A stretch of 64,000 nucleotides of DNA, from the NCBI GenBank assembly GCA_002335605.1, contig BEDY01000006.1:124001-188000 (forward strand). The letters run 5' to 3'. Source of the DNA: Prillingera fragicola. Lineage: Eukaryota > Basidiomycota > Tremellomycetes > Trichosporonales > Trichosporonaceae. The notes under the pieces were generated by a model. It was not told the origin of the DNA, did not search any database, and saw only the letters and a list, made by a program, of their open reading frames with translations. How positions within the stretch are numbered: the first letter of the stretch is position 1; each line of letters opens with the position of its first letter. A program made the position numbers and the translations under genes. Positions 1 to 13,137 of this stretch are shown here, piece by piece.

Positions 1-207
1 CGGCGAGTGGGGGTGTTGATGCATGTCGCCATGCATGGGCTGGTCCATGTAGGCGGGGGCACCGCCAGCCGACTCGTGGTGGTACTGATACTGAAAAGTA
101 GGGTACATTGTCGCTGTCATAAGGTGGTGGTGATCGTCGTAGTAGGACGTGTGGGAGTGTGCCGAAGTGAAACTGGGCTCTGACGCGCAGACCGCGCTAC
201 CGTTCAT
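1..207 (-). CDS. Partial His-rich protein of unknown function, N-terminal 69 codons
   Basis: An open frame starts at an ATG at 207 and runs off the left edge without a stop, exactly 69 codons. The visible N-terminus is rich in His, Tyr, Ser and Met, with a YYDDHHH stretch and the end HQHPHSP, and has no signal peptide or membrane segment. Such low-complexity N-termini are common in fungal transcription factors, but no DNA-binding domain lies inside the window, so that is only a guess. The minus strand upstream is CT-rich for about 1 kb, as expected of a fungal 5' leader. An upstream intron or an earlier start cannot be excluded. The gene is transcribed away from RAC1 across an unusually long gene-free interval. 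Confidence 0.5.
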   Translation of the reverse strand, partial: MNGSAVCASEPSFTSAHSHTSYYDDHHHLMTATMYPTFQYQYHHESAGGAPAYMDQPMHGDMHQHPHSP

Positions 208-3200
208 CCCTCTGTTGGGAGAGACAAGACGTGCCGTTGACTGTCAGTAACAGGTGGGAACTCGTAAAGACGATGGATGTCGAGTTGCTCTCCAAGTCGT
301 CAAATGGGCGCCTACAAGGACATTAACGCCGGGTTGGAAGTGACGATTTTGCGGCGGCGACAATGGAGAGGGCGGGTGGGCAGGTCGAGAGCGAGTGGGA
401 GAAGGGATGAGAAGGACAGCGAGGATGGAATGGGGCGGCCACGACAAGGAGGGGGCGGGTAGGAGACACGCGTAGTGGTAGAATGACGGAAAGATCAGCG
501 GAGGGGTCAGCGAACGTTGCGCAGGGGATAATCTACTGCTCGAGAATGGTGGCTTGTGCATGGGTACCCCCCAGAGGTGTCATACAACACAGTCCGGAAT
601 GCAACGATTGCTGCTCGCTAGCTGCTGACGCCGCCGACGCCATCCACTGGAGCACAGCCAGACATGCGAGCCGCCACCCACCCCGGTCGCACCTCGAAAC
701 TGGCCACTTGCGGCCAAGCTCGAGACCGCCAGGTAGAGCAGAAATCGGATCCAAGGATCAATGGACTCACCGCTGTTGCAGACCCTTTGCGCGCAACCCG
801 TGCAGGGTAGTAGCCCAGGCTATTGAAATGCGCGTGCACGATCCCGTCTTGGAGTGTGCGCCGGACGCTTCAATGGCTTGCCCTGGAGTTGGTGCGCCAC
901 CAGATCAAAGTGTTGAAAGAAAGCTAAGGTGTGGCTGCAAAGGTGTGTCCGTCGCTGTCGATGGCTCGCGAGCTAGGATGGGTGGCCGGCTGGGAAAGGT
1001 CGTTACGATGTGCGGTGGTGGGGACCAGACTGATTGATTGAATGACGGAAAGAATGGGATGCGAACGGCTCGAGGTGGCGCGTGATGGACGAAAGAGAAA
1101 GAGAGAGGGACAGGAGATGCAAGAAGAGGAAGGGAGGGGGAGAGAGAGGAGGAGGAGGAGGAGGGGAAGGGTTAAGAGGATTGCCAGACGGCGAGGGGCT
1201 AGGGGGAGGGATATAGGTAGGAAGCAAGATCGGACACTGTACGAGGATGTGATGGGATGTGCGGCGGCGGCGGCGGCGACTCGCTCGGTTTTGGCTCCTC
1301 TGTGCCTCTTGTGTCCGGCGCTTGTTCTTGGCCGTTCGCAAGCTACCAGCGGGGCCTGGTTGAGCTGCAGGTGTCTGTGGACCTGTGAGATGGGCAATCT
1401 AGCCAGTAGCCCAGACAGCGGCCGGCACCCACACTGGCAAGACCTAAGAGGCTCTGGCGGCGGCGGCAGCACGAAGCGCGCAAGACCAACGCACGCACTG
1501 GCGCACTGGGCTCTGTCTCTCTCTCACACACACTCCCTCTCTCTGTGGGCCGTACAGCAGGATCGCTGCTGCTGGTGGTGAACTGCTGACCGGCGTTGGG
1601 TAGGACACGATGGCCGACGGGACGACGAGCGAGGGGTTTTTGCAGGGACAGGATGGGCCGCGGGAAGTTAGGGGCTCGAAATGTCTGGACGGGCAAGGTA
1701 CGAGGGGAACCCTTGATTTCAGTAATCCTCTTTCAGTTGCATCCGACACTCCATGTGCACCTGGATCCAGCAGTAGCAGCAGGTCCCCTAACGCCGCGCG
1801 CACCGCAGAGGCACAGAGCAGCTGCAGCAGACAGCAGACAGCATGGCCAAGCTCTGCTCTCGGCGAATGAAAGGAACAGCACCACTCCTTGCCGCACCCA
1901 CAAGTTGGCCGCCGTCCAGTTCCCAGTCTAAAATCGGACCCAATCTGCTTCAGATTGCATTTCTCCTCCCTGGCAATTGTTCCTAGCAATGGGCAGCCCC
2001 GCCATCCCTCCCCTTGCCCCGCGGCCAATGGACGGCCTGTCCGCTTTGCGACACCTGGCCAGCGCATGGCGTCGTCGGGAAGACACGACGCACGCGCGTG
2101 CGCGACAAATGAGGCGCACGAGGACCTGATTCCAGCACGCGCTTCCTTTGGGCATGTACGTTAGATGAGCAGGGGTGTGGCATGGCACTCCAGTAGATCG
2201 AGAATGGATCGAGAACGGAACTGCTCTGCACTACTGTACTACTCATGGACTCGGCCACGGACAGATTGGCCTGCGGGGACGCGTCGTATGTCAATCTCAT
2301 CGGCTATCACCAACGCGGAGCAGCGGGTGGTCTTACTGCTCCACAATCTTGCTTCCCGGTAACAGCGCCTTGATTGCCACTATGGTCTTTAGCTCTTTGT
2401 AGGACATGGCAACGCGTCCATGCAGACGGGCGGTCGGCGGATGTGGCTCAACACAAGGCACAGGTCGCATGCAGAATCCCCGGCTGCTGGAGAGCGTTGT
2501 GTCGTCTCTCTTTGTGGCAGCAGGGGCCGGAGGGGAAAGAGCAGCAGGTCAGTTGCAGGACAACGACCCGAGCGGTCGTGCACATGAGCAGGCAGTAGGC
2601 AGTAGCAGCATCATTGACTCTATCTCATTTCTCCTTTCGGAGCAATCACAGGATCGGTCAATGTGGGACGCGGGCACTTCTCCTTTGAAAGGCAGTGCTA
2701 CCTACGTGCCTACCCGCGTTCGAGAGCTTGCTCACACACAAGCATACTCTGGTTGCCGGCAGCTTCAGGAACAGCGTCCACCCACCAACTTGTTCTACCA
2801 GAAAAGTGAGCAACGGCCCAGACGTCGGCCTGCTGCAGATTCCGCGGTTTGAAACGGTATTCACCCAAGAGGAAGGTGGGCGGCTTGGCAGCAAGCTCAG
2901 TATTCCGAGACGCATTCGGTCGTTGCTACCACTACGTACGTCCGACCAGCAGCAGAGTGCTCTCGTGCCAGCCGTGGCACTGGATTTGTGGCTGGGAGTA
3001 CGTCGCCCACTTCGCTCATACCGCAAATGGGGACACGAAAAGGTCCCAAATGCTGCAAGGCCTGGCTCTGGACAGTTGCCAGACAATCTCAGGTCCGCGC
3101 TTTATTTCTTGGGTTCCCTGCCCTGGTAGTAACCAGTTGGAGATTACCATGCAATCGCACAGACTGCACTACCTTGGCTCCTCACAATCAATCTGCCCGC

Positions 3201-6200
3201 TGTCAACGAGTGTCCAGGCCAGTGGTGCCGCACGATCGCTCGGATCAAGTCGGATACAGAACACCAATGTCTCCTAAATGTGCCAATCTCGACCTGCCCG
3301 GTGGTTACCTTGCCAAGCGACAGTGCACAGCCGCGTGGCCCGCCCGCGGCCAGCCGCGAGTCATCCGCTCGCGGATATGCAGGCGGGTGGTCCAGAACTG
3401 GCACGTGCGGTCCCTCGGTCCCAAAGTTCTAGTGTTCTTGCAAGGGATAGAAGGGCGGTCAGCCCCGAGTCGGCCAAGTGGAGAGCGGCAACCATTGGTG
3501 TGCTATCGGACAGCAATTCGGCCTGGCCCAGCTGACAATGACAAGAAGTCGTTCTTTGGGTCACGCTTGTTGCACTACAGTATAACCGAGAGACAAGCAG
3601 CAAACCACCAGACCATCCCTGTTCGACTCATGTGGACCATGTATCTTGCCGACGCGCCAGCGCCCTGATCCAGTGCTTTTGCTTGTCACTGTCATGTCCT
3701 GTCACACACGTCCAGACAACGCCAAACGGCGCCATTGTTCAACCTTATCTTGCATACATCCTAATGCCGCAGTCATCAGCTGATCGCACCACCTTCCCTA
3801 TGGTCAAGTACTACTCGAGATCCGTGGATCGTGGACAGACGTGCTTCTACCGTTCAGGTTGGGTAGTACGAACACTGGAAAAGGTCAGTAGTGGCTGCAA
3901 TTTCAGTCCCGTTGGCCGGCCGCGCCAATCTGGCCGCCCACTCCCTTGCCGCATATACTCTCGCATGCCGTTTCGTCGCTGTACGTTTGTCCGTCTACGA
4001 AGGGAAACGGGTGCCAAAGCATCAAGTGGAGCATGGAGCACCATGGGCTTGGCCAAGTGCCCAGCTGGTCATCAAGTGCTGAGCCCTGGATGCTAATGTG
4101 CCCAGGTTCCCATGTAGGATTCGCGGACCTGGGGATCGGAACCGCATGACGTGATGTGCAGGGCTGGTGTGATAGCAGGAATCGAGTCTCCTGGGCATGC
4201 ACAAAAGAGAGCAGCGTAAGCGATATATCGAGTGTTCGAGCACTGCCGAAGAGTACCGACTCACTCAGACCATCAGAGCTTCGTTATTCCCTAGGCCACC
4301 AGGTCCACAGCAGCCACCATCCTCTGCTAGCCCAGGCCCATCCCCGCAAGGCCCCGTATCACCACACCCTGTGTAACGCTGGACCGGGACATTTCTTTCT
4401 TCTCACATGCATAGTTGGGAATGCCTGTCGAGGACAAAGGTTGGAGTACGCACAAGCGCGATGACGTTGTGCCGAGTGTGGGCCCCGTCGTAAGCGAGTC
4501 GCGTCCACTGCCTTTCAGATCGCACGACCGCCAGGCATGGGCTGTGAGTGTCTTACCCCGGCTCATACAATTGTCTCTCAAACAAAGGGTGGCAGAAAGA
4601 CAAGGAGCGAAATCGTGAGCATCTCAAAGCTATGCTGCTCACGGGCGAATAAAGGACACACTGATCTGGAGCGTGATTATCTCGCAAGAAAGGTCCTAGC
4701 TCTCCTAGACGGGAAGGATGGAAGGTAAGTTGCCCACCATGATCGCTTCTTCCACGCGGTTGCTGCAATCACATCGAGGTCGCTGTTGCACGCGATGCTG
4801 GAACCTGGCGGCTTCCTGGGCATCACAACGTCCGAGTGTACGACATCAGTGGATCTGCGAGGGAGGAGCGCAGGAGCAGTGTATGCCTCTCAAAGTGAAA
4901 CTATGCTGCCACCTCAATGCCAAGACGAGGGTGGCAAACTACCAGGAACTCTCAGTGAAAGCAAATGCCGACATGTATCTGAAAACTGGGCCACCTCGTC
5001 TTCTGCTACACTGTACCTGCCGATGCTGTGCACATGTACCTGCTGGGTACCCATGTACCTATCGGTGCCGGTCTCTTTGCACACGTAGGAACCGGGATAC
5101 TGAGGTCGAGGAGAGAGGGGGAATGTGTCGTGTATCAAGTGAGCTGCAGTGGCACACGTACCCCTGCAACCCCTCCTGCGTCGTTTGGCATGCTCGATTA
5201 CCTCTCAGATCTCATTGCTCAGACATTGCTGTGCACTGCTTTGCATCATGTATGCTTTTGCATCTTTTCCATCCCACGTACCTCCAGGTTCATGTCCGAG
5301 ATGCGATACGTGTCCCGAAAGTTCATGCCCGACCAACAAGTGGCGGCGAGGCCACGAGTGTGCACGATAGGAGCATTACAGGTATGTTCCCGGTTACTAG
5401 ACCGGCCGTGGATTGATCAGTACCACCACCTGCAGCGACGGCAAGACATGTTGTCAGCACACATGCATAATCTTCTCACGACCTTTGCCTCGCTCATGGC
5501 ATCTAATGGCCGGATCGCTGGCACCCGCGGCCGGCGGCCGGGTAGATGTGGTGCTGAGACAGTTCAGACTCGAGCTAACCGTACATGGAGATGGGCAACC
5601 CCCACTTGATGTGCATCGAGTAGATGAGATCCACCTTGGCTGCCCTGGCTACTGTCCTAAGCTGGTTATTTGTTCCAGTGCGGGAAAGAAGATGATGTCC
5701 GGACTGTTCAGAAAGTTGCACGCAAGTCGCGTAGTCAAAATGCTCCCTGTTGCTACTCTTGCGCCTACCTCCCAACATAGAGTTGCGGATGAGCTTTCTG
5801 GGTTGCTCCGCTCCTCAATCTGGGCCGTCGTAGGTTTAAGGTACACACCCAGCAAGTAGCAGCAAGTGGCATGAAGGTTCACGGCACGCGTGGCGACATT
5901 GGTGGCTGTCGTGGATGCCGGTTTTTGTGGAGACAGAGTCAACCACTTAAATGGCGCACACGTACTGCGAGTTGAGTGCAGGGCTTTGGTATAGAGTAGC
6001 CACCATTGACGTCATTTTGCACGTACGGTGACATTGCAGGAATCGAAGACCAGACATGGATGTGATAGCTGCGATCGCCGGATTGGGCAACCGAGCTCAT
6101 GGGTCAAGAGGAGCTCATGTGCGCAAGTGCACACACGCAGCAGTGGCCTGGCTTCGCTTTGAGGAAAGATAATGACAGCTCGCAGGCCACATTACCACAC

Positions 6201-7245
6201 ATCACGGCGGGATGGTTGGCATGTCCCGCTCGGCGCGTTCCAAGACACCCGGTCTGCCACTACTGAACAACGCGCAGTGAGGAAGGAAGGTGCATCCGGA
6301 TGCACAAGAAGCGTTAACAGCGACAATCCCTGTAGGCGCGCGGCATGACAGCTCCCAGGCCTGCAGCTCGGCAGGACCGGACGGCCCGTAGTCCGAGCGG
6401 AAGCAAATTTCTGGGCGTGGTTGCTGCATTTGGCGTACGGGCCGCCTGCCGCCAAGGAAAGAGCCAGGATAGGCTCGTGATGCGCCCCTCTGGTGCTGCG
6501 CCTGGACCCGGCACAAAGTCCCTTTGCGCACGCGCGCCCCGTCCGCCTGGCTCCTCTGGCTCCTCTGCCGCCGCGCGGCGCCACGCGCCTCTCCCACCCC
6601 CGGGGCCAAGTGGGAGGAAGGGAGCAAGGTGCCAGCTGGCTCGTTCGCTCGTCCATTCTGCCTACTACCACTACTACAAACCTCTCTCGCTCAACACGTC
6701 TTGCTGCTGCTGCTGCTGCAAACTCTTCCGGACCTTGGCTCGACTTGCCCCTCCTCTCCCCTTTTACCTGCTCTCACAAGCAAGCAACATTCTCAACGTT
6801 GCCATAGATCACATTCTACCCAGCTCTTAGCGATACCCCTCCTCGTCCACGCCGCCGCCAGACCCGCCCCTTGCACGACCGCCCACCACTCCCTCTGCCT
6901 CTAGCACGATTGCGCGCACGTCTCCAAAGACTCGTCAACCTGCCCGAGCTCCACCATCAACCCATATTGCCATCAGCATCGTCATCTAGCCTTCCGTCGG
7001 TTGCAGTTTGCTACACTTCTCGTCACGTTCACGACCACCTTCCTTCGCGTTATCAAGCTCGCGTCCAGTCGCAAGCTGTAGCACCACGTAGCTCGCGTCA
7101 CATCTCGCCCCGTCACAACGCGAACACCTCGACTCATCTGTTGGTCGTTGGACTCTTCCATCCCCTTTCCTACATCGGTTCTCTGACGGTACGCGTCAAT
7201 TGCCTTCAAACTCGTCATTAGACAAGGCAAGCGTCCTTCATCATC
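208..7245. other. 7 kb gene-free interval between divergent genes
   Basis: No reading frame here has family resemblance, and the ORFs present are short, overlap on all frames and look random. Visible content is a pyrimidine-rich minus-strand leader at about 350-480 and 1060-1250, a CT/CA microsatellite near 1517-1550, and at about 6660-7245 a pyrimidine-rich plus-strand stretch with CTA and CTG triplet runs that probably includes the RAC1 promoter and 5' leader. Elsewhere in the window intergenic gaps are often 0.3-0.6 kb, so this one is exceptional. A noncoding RNA or an extended promoter is possible but not shown by the sequence. Confidence 0.6.
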
Positions 7246-8189
7246 ATGGCTGCTGCGACTCGTAGCATTAAATGTAGGTTGCGCCGAGCTGCGTGCATCG
7301 CCGCTACATGTTGCTAACCCTTATCTAGGTGTTGTAGTGGGAGACGGTGCCGTTGGCAAGGTAAGTTGCTGCGCGCCCCAGTTTCGCCGCCGCCGCTAAC
7401 ACCTCCAGACTTGCCTGCTCATCTCGTATACCACCAACGCCTTCCCCGGCGAGTATGTTCCTACCGTGTTTGACAACTACTCGAGCCAGGTCATCGTGGA
7501 CAACATGACGGTCCAGCTTGGCTTGTGGGACACTGCCGGTCAGGAGGTATGTCGCGTGTCTTGTGTGCTTGAGGGAACAACCAGCTGATCCGCCCACAGG
7601 ACTACGACCGTCTGCGACCACTGTCATACCCTCAGACGGATGTTTTCCTCTTGTGCTTCTCCGTCGTGTCGCCTGCGTCGTTTGAGAACGTCAGGACCAA
7701 GGTTAGTCGCCTTCGACCGTCGATAGAGATATGAGCTGACTTGGACAGTGGTGGCCAGAGATTCAGCATCATTGTGAGCGCACTGATCTTCAGCGACTGA
7801 GCTAGTACTAACAAACAGCACCTGGAACGCCCATCATCCTCGTTGGCACCAAGCTCGACCTCCGGGAGGACCCCATGCACGCCGAGAAGCTCAGAGAGAG
7901 GAGACAGATGCCAGTGCAGTACGCTCAGGTGCGTTGCGTCTGGAACAACCGAAAAGAATAGCGCTGACAGTTGCAGGGCACAGCGATGGCCAACGATATC
8001 AAGGCCGCGCGCTACCTCGAGTGCTCTGCGCTCACCCAGATGGGTCTGAAGAACGTGTTTGACGAGGCGATCCGCACTGTCCGTGAGTGACTTTGTGCAA
8101 CAGCCTACACAGCCCGGGCTAACCGTCCAGTCAACCCCAACCGCCGCGCAGGCAAGGCTAAACGAGGAAATGGCTGTGTCCTAATGTGA
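7246..8189 (+). CDS. RAC1: Rac-type Rho GTPase
   Basis: Eight exons: 7246-7273, 7329-7360, 7409-7546, 7600-7701, 7749-7773, 7819-7928, 7977-8082, 8131-8189. All introns are GT-AG, 45-55 nt, and encode a 199-residue Rho GTPase. The P-loop GDGAVGKT lies at residues 14-21. The switch I region has [16 protein letters not shown], and TNAFPGEY is diagnostic of Rac rather than Cdc42. [16 protein letters not shown] (switch II), GTKLDLR and ECSAL complete the nucleotide pocket. The C-terminus is basic (RRAGKAKR) and ends in the CAAX box CVLM. In fungi Rac acts at the plasma membrane in polarised and hyphal growth. The N-terminus has about four extra residues before the usual IKCVVVG. Confident. Confidence 0.96.
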
Positions 8190-9011
8190 TGAGCTCGCGC
8201 ACGATACGACCCCGCCATGTCTTGATCTACATAATAGCCCGGCGATACACATTCACCTCACGCCGCGCCGCAACCCAACCCAATCTCGATCTTACGCTTG
8301 CTATGTTTCGTTCTGTACCACCATGAGCCCTTGCATCCGACCCCGCTTTTATTTGTCTATAGATTGGTCATTGCGATCTGACCTCCTCCACCCTCCCACA
8401 CCGAGGGCTGGGCGAGAACGCCAGCAGCTCGCTCGATGGAGTCGTGCTTGAGATGAAGCGACCTAGACACACCTTCCTCGTTCTGCGCGCATGACGCGCC
8501 GTACTTGCTGGAACTCGGTCATGGAGACTACTGACACTTTTGAACCGCTGACGCGTCTCAACCTTGGTAGGAGCTGGCCTTGACCCAGCCGACATGGCAT
8601 CTCGGTCTGCGGACCTGCAGCCGCGTTCCACCTTGAGCGGGACGGGCGAGGCACAACCGCACTTTTCCTATTCCGTCTACGTTAGGGTTTCGGCATCCGG
8701 TCACTCTACACTTGTTCTCCTTCCAGGTGCTGTTCTCTGTCCCATTGCGTGCTCTCTCCTACCCTTCCTCCACGTGTGCTCAAGACGTCTTTGGCGACAC
8801 TCACCACTGCCAGCAGCCGAGTCTGCTTTCGCCTCATGTGCGGTCCATTCGTCACTTTGCGCGTATGCTCCGCGGCTGTAAGCGCCATTTCCAGGGCGGC
8901 AGGCTTCTCCCCATCCATGCCGTCCTCCCTGCCGGCCAGGTTCATACACGAGGGGAGCCGAGCCGGACTCGGCACACGCTGTCAGTGGATATCAAGGAGT
9001 TGACACGTAAG

Positions 9012-9048
9012 TTGACGCGTTTCTTACGCGTCAATGTTACGCGTTGAC
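9012..9048. repeat. Clustered ACGCGT palindromes with inverted-repeat arms
   Basis: Three ACGCGT hexamers start at 9015, 9026 and 9039. The first two form inverted arms TTGACGCGT / ACGCGTCAA separated by five bases and could form a hairpin. ACGCGT is the core of the fungal MCB cell-cycle element, but there is no adjacent gene to regulate, so a structural relic is as likely. Confidence 0.6.
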
Positions 9049-9932
9049 CGCCGCTTTGGCGGAACTGTGTGGTTGTGGGTGCGACATTTTTGTGCCGCGC
9101 CTGGCGTTTGATCGCCTTACTTGGCATGGCCATTTGCTAACTGGATCCAAGATCCTTGTCAGATGTACGCCGGCGTACCGGCGTTTGCAGCCCAACTTTC
9201 CGGGCACGACGCTAGAATAGTGTTGGTGCTGCCCTTGTTCTACTGGGCAAAGCGAAACGTGATCCATACGCCGATAACGCGTACTCTTTGCGTACTCTTT
9301 CTGTGGCTTCGTTGAGGGTTGTCCACTGGCAGGAACAAAATGGCTGAGGGCCGGCAGACGTTAGCTTGGAGCAGGATAGTGTCCTCGAGGAACGCGCCAT
9401 TTGTACGCAAGCTTACACTTTCTCCGCCACAGCAGCCCGCAACAGAAAAGTCATGTGCAGCGCTCAAGTTCTCAGCGTCACAGACGTCGACGGCCGTCAT
9501 CTAATCAGATCTATCCGTGCCGGAAGCGTTCCTGCACCTGCAACCCCAACCTGCAGGTCTCTAGGCAACTAGATCGTTTCTATCACACGCACAACGAGCT
9601 GCATACACCTCTTCACGATCGCAACTACACAGGTGTGAGCTTGAATTAAACACGCTTATGTGCGAGCAAAACCATGCGGTGGCGCATCTGCTGGAACCGC
9701 GTCGCAAGACCACTCAGCTGCTTGCGACGCAGTAACACGACCAGGAAGAGCGACTAAATCGTGCCCGAACCCGACTCCGTATCATCCGCCCCGAAGTCCG
9801 TTCCCCGATGCCCCTCAATGTAGGTGAAGACTAGCAAAGGTCGCGCACGGACTACTGGGGAGCTAACATCCACCCGCAGGCACTGGGCGCCACACACCTT
9901 CCCTTCTCTACACGTGCCAACGCGCTCCACTG

Positions 9933-10100
9933 TCCTCGACCCTATGCATAGGTTGTGGCATTCCCTCTGCGGGTTCTCAGAACCCGAACACCTGCAGGAG
10001 CGAGCATATGCCTTCTACTCTCCTCGACCCTATGCATAGGTTATTGCATTCCCTCTGCGGGTTCTCAGAAACCGGACACCTGCAGGAGATATGCCTTCCG
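9933..10100 (+). repeat. Two-copy tandem repeat, 88-bp unit
   Basis: Copies begin at 9933 and 10021, each opening with TCCTCGACCCTATGCATAGG and continuing through CTCTGCGGGTTCTCAGAA to CACCTGCAGGAG. The second copy has a few substitutions and a short deletion after CAGGAG. Identity is high enough to suggest a fairly recent duplication. Confidence 0.9.
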
Positions 10101-11796
10101 CGATCTAGAAAACGGCGTCGTTGGAATAGCCCGTAAGCGTACAACATATACGACAACCGACTGAAGTGCGCAATCTCGCGTCCGAACAGTAGATGAGATT
10201 AGAGTTGCCGCGCGTCGTCCAGGCAAATGGGCGTTATGGGTAACGCACTTACACGTCTCCCAGTTCCGCTATCTTGTCAGGAGACGCCTAACTCGCCATC
10301 TTAGAACCACCTGGGAGTCGCTGCAACGGGAACGGCACAATCAGGCCCAAGCCCTAGTTTTGGCAGAAGAAAACTTGCAAACAATGGGTTGGTCAAGCGG
10401 CGCACGTCCAGTATTCAATGAACCGGTGCAACACCTTCTTCAGAACAACGCATGTTCGGACAAGGATGCGGAGATGTCGGAGCTGCACCAAGAGTCCTGG
10501 GTAGGTACGAGGAACCGACCCTCTAACTGGGTGGTGCCTAGTTACATCACCGCGGGTGGATTATACAGGGTTTCATCGAGCATGCTTTCCACGCGCTCTA
10601 CGCGCACTGGGAATGTACCATGCGACGAGCTCGTGTACGCTAAACGAAAGAGGGTCAGAGGCCAGGCGTTCTCGGTGAATGAATGGCGCACGACACGCGA
10701 CGCACAATATTTTTTGAAGGGAGGCTGCGTACGGTGCGTACGACGACCCAGTGATCGGAAAGTACTGGTTCACCCACTCGCAGGTCTTGGGTGGCAAAAT
10801 CGAGGTCGTAGATTGGAACAGGCTGCACCGCCGCTCGGCCGACAAGAGGGCAAGGCCGGGCGAGGGCCAGCTTTGTGGCACCAGGATATTGATCATCGGC
10901 TGGCTGAACGTTGTGTTTCGCTTTCTTAGCAACAGCTACTAACGACCACTGACAGTCGATACCACTTATGTCTCCTTTTTCAAGTTGGGATCAAGCTCCA
11001 TCCGTGTGGGCAAAGATGACCCAAAAGTACTCGCTCTCTCTCTCCCTCTCTCTGAGGTTGACTCGTCTGCCTTTGGCTGGGCAGGGCTCGCTACGCGTTC
11101 CGCACCACCATCCTCAACTGACAGCATTCCGGCCGACCGTTCCGCAGACTCTTGGCAGCGAGGTTCTACGTTTCCCATATCCCCTTGCTAACGTACTCGG
11201 ATGCAAAGCCCATGTGTGCGACACTCGTGACGGACGGGATTCCCGTAGGGTGCCACAGGATTATGTGGCGCCACCCGTGTTCCACTGTGGTTGGAAAGAT
11301 ACATGGAAAGTTCCGCGCGCCAAGAGCTGTATCAGGCCGTATAGTGCAAGGTTGTATAGCTCTGGATGAGCAACTCTGCTCAGTACTCAGTAGTGACTCG
11401 TCTCCGTATCAGGGGACAGCTTGTCGCAAGTACTGTGTGTCTTGGGAGGTCGACAGTTTCGGAATGGGAGCCCCACGCTTCTCCACATGTTCCGAGTAGT
11501 GATGCCCATCGTGCTCGCCGAATTGCATGTCGCTCAAGAAGCATGTGACTGAACCTAGAACCTCGTTGGCCAGCGGGGCGGACAACGTGCTCGATAGCAC
11601 CAACACTTATAAGCGGGGGAGGCCGCCAACTTAGCGCCAGGCAAAATCTCCGCGGTTACCTCATTATGCTATAGGCTCCACAGATCTGATATCAGATACA
11701 AAAGGAACACATGGCCTTCTAGATACACACGTGCAGCGACAACGCAGGCGGCGGGGACCGCAGTATCTGTACCTACGGAGTATGCCACCTCCGTTG

Positions 11797-11868
11797 GCAG
11801 TTGGCCGACTAAATACAGGCAGCGCTGATAGGGCAGCTGGCCGACTAAAGACAGGCGGCGCTGACCGC
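11797..11868 (+). repeat. Two-copy tandem repeat, 36-bp unit
   Basis: The units GCAGTTGGCCGACTAAATAC... (11797) and GCAGCTGGCCGACTAAAGAC... (11833) differ at a few positions. No coding context. Confidence 0.8.
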
Positions 11869-13137
11869 CGTATTGTGCCACAGAGTAGGCTGAAGAAAGG
11901 TACTACCCAATGTGGGGCCATCACGAATGTGCCTTTGATGGCTCCTCTTCTTCGGAAGGGCATGCTAGCATTTCATGCGCTGCACGCGCTGGTAAGCACA
12001 ACAATTTTAAATGTAGACACAGAATGGCATGCGAGCACTGAGGGCCATGATGGGAGTCGAAGCTGGGTTAGTGGAGAGTGACGAAATGGCATTATTCGAT
12101 TATTTACGGATTTGGCTTGTACCCCCTCTGTATGTGCCGTCCATTCTTGGTAGTTGTCAGGTTTGATCTCTGGGAACAGCCACGATGCAGAGAAGTAAGG
12201 GATGTATGATTAGCGTAGCTGGATCTGTAACAGCAATCAAAGCGTGAGAGGCCACCGTGATTGAGAAGAACGGCAAGCAATAAATAAGTCGCAGCTGACA
12301 GAGATCGAGCAGGAATCGCCAGAAGTAACTGAGTTGACGATGAGGCAGCCACTGGATAGTGGGTAATGCATAGAGAGTACACAGAAGAGTGGCAATGTTT
12401 TCTTGATTATACAGTTTTTTTTCTTGAATTTCGTTATCGTGAGAGTGTCCGGTATGGGGAAGGTCTAATGAGTGACGAGAGCGGGGACTCGTTCACTCAA
12501 ACAACAAAGTCGGCGTCGTCTTCATCAAAGAAGAACATCATGGGCTGTGGTATCAGCACTTGTATCAGTCATGGAGTCATGGACTCACCTCGGACACGAT
12601 GTTGGCATAGTCATTGGCGATTTGAACATCATATGTGAGGCGCAACCCGTCGTCGAAGACATCGCTGTTGTTCGCCAGGAACTGATGTCAGTAAGGGCTC
12701 GAGCAAGTGGAACACACCTTTTGGAAAGAGATCATTATGAGTGCGGATAATATTGATGTGAAAAGTACAGAACGATTGGAGGTTGCGACAACAACATGCG
12801 AGTGGGGTGGGACACCAACTCGTTCGCCTTGCTTTCTTCTTATATCAAAGCACCATTATCGAAACGTCATCCAAACTTGGCGACAACGCCTTACGCGAGG
12901 AATGAAGGACCCAACAAGTCGGAATCGAACCACACGGTGACGGCGGCTAGCACCCATTCCGAACCAAGGTTACCGACCAACGCTCGTTTCGAGCCCTGAG
13001 CCGCTCCGTCTCTTCTGCACATGTCCCATGCAGGCCAATGCACGTTTGCGGTCCTTGCCGTACCAAGGAAGGCCGTATCGAGAGAAGGACCCTATGACCC
13101 CTCTCTTGTGCAAGAGGATGAACAGGTGAATATCTAA

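Larger units (their letters stand above)
8190..13137. other. Gene-poor 5 kb region with short repeats, no intact gene
   Basis: No open frame shows a recognisable domain; the longest, at 10360-10929, has no family signature and biased, unconvincing composition. The region holds a two-copy 88-bp tandem repeat (from 9933), a two-copy 36-bp repeat (from 11797), a cluster of ACGCGT palindromes (9012-9048), and a more AT-rich part from about 12000 to 12900. It may be decayed mobile-element DNA, but no terminal repeats, reverse transcriptase or transposase motif can be seen. Confidence 0.5.

Noticed and set aside
10360..10929. 189-codon ORF in the gene-poor region
   Set aside because: No domain, no splice context, and a competing ORF on the opposite strand; composition looks like noncoding DNA.
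12900..13060. Possible second tRNA on the minus strand (GGTTCGATTCC B-box match)
   Set aside because: The T stem does not pair (TGTGG against CCGAC), there is no A box at proper distance and no acceptor stem. At most a relic.
8190..13137. Intact transposon or LTR element
   Set aside because: Repeats are short and tandem; no long terminal or inverted repeats, target-site duplications, or transposase or polymerase motifs could be found by reading.
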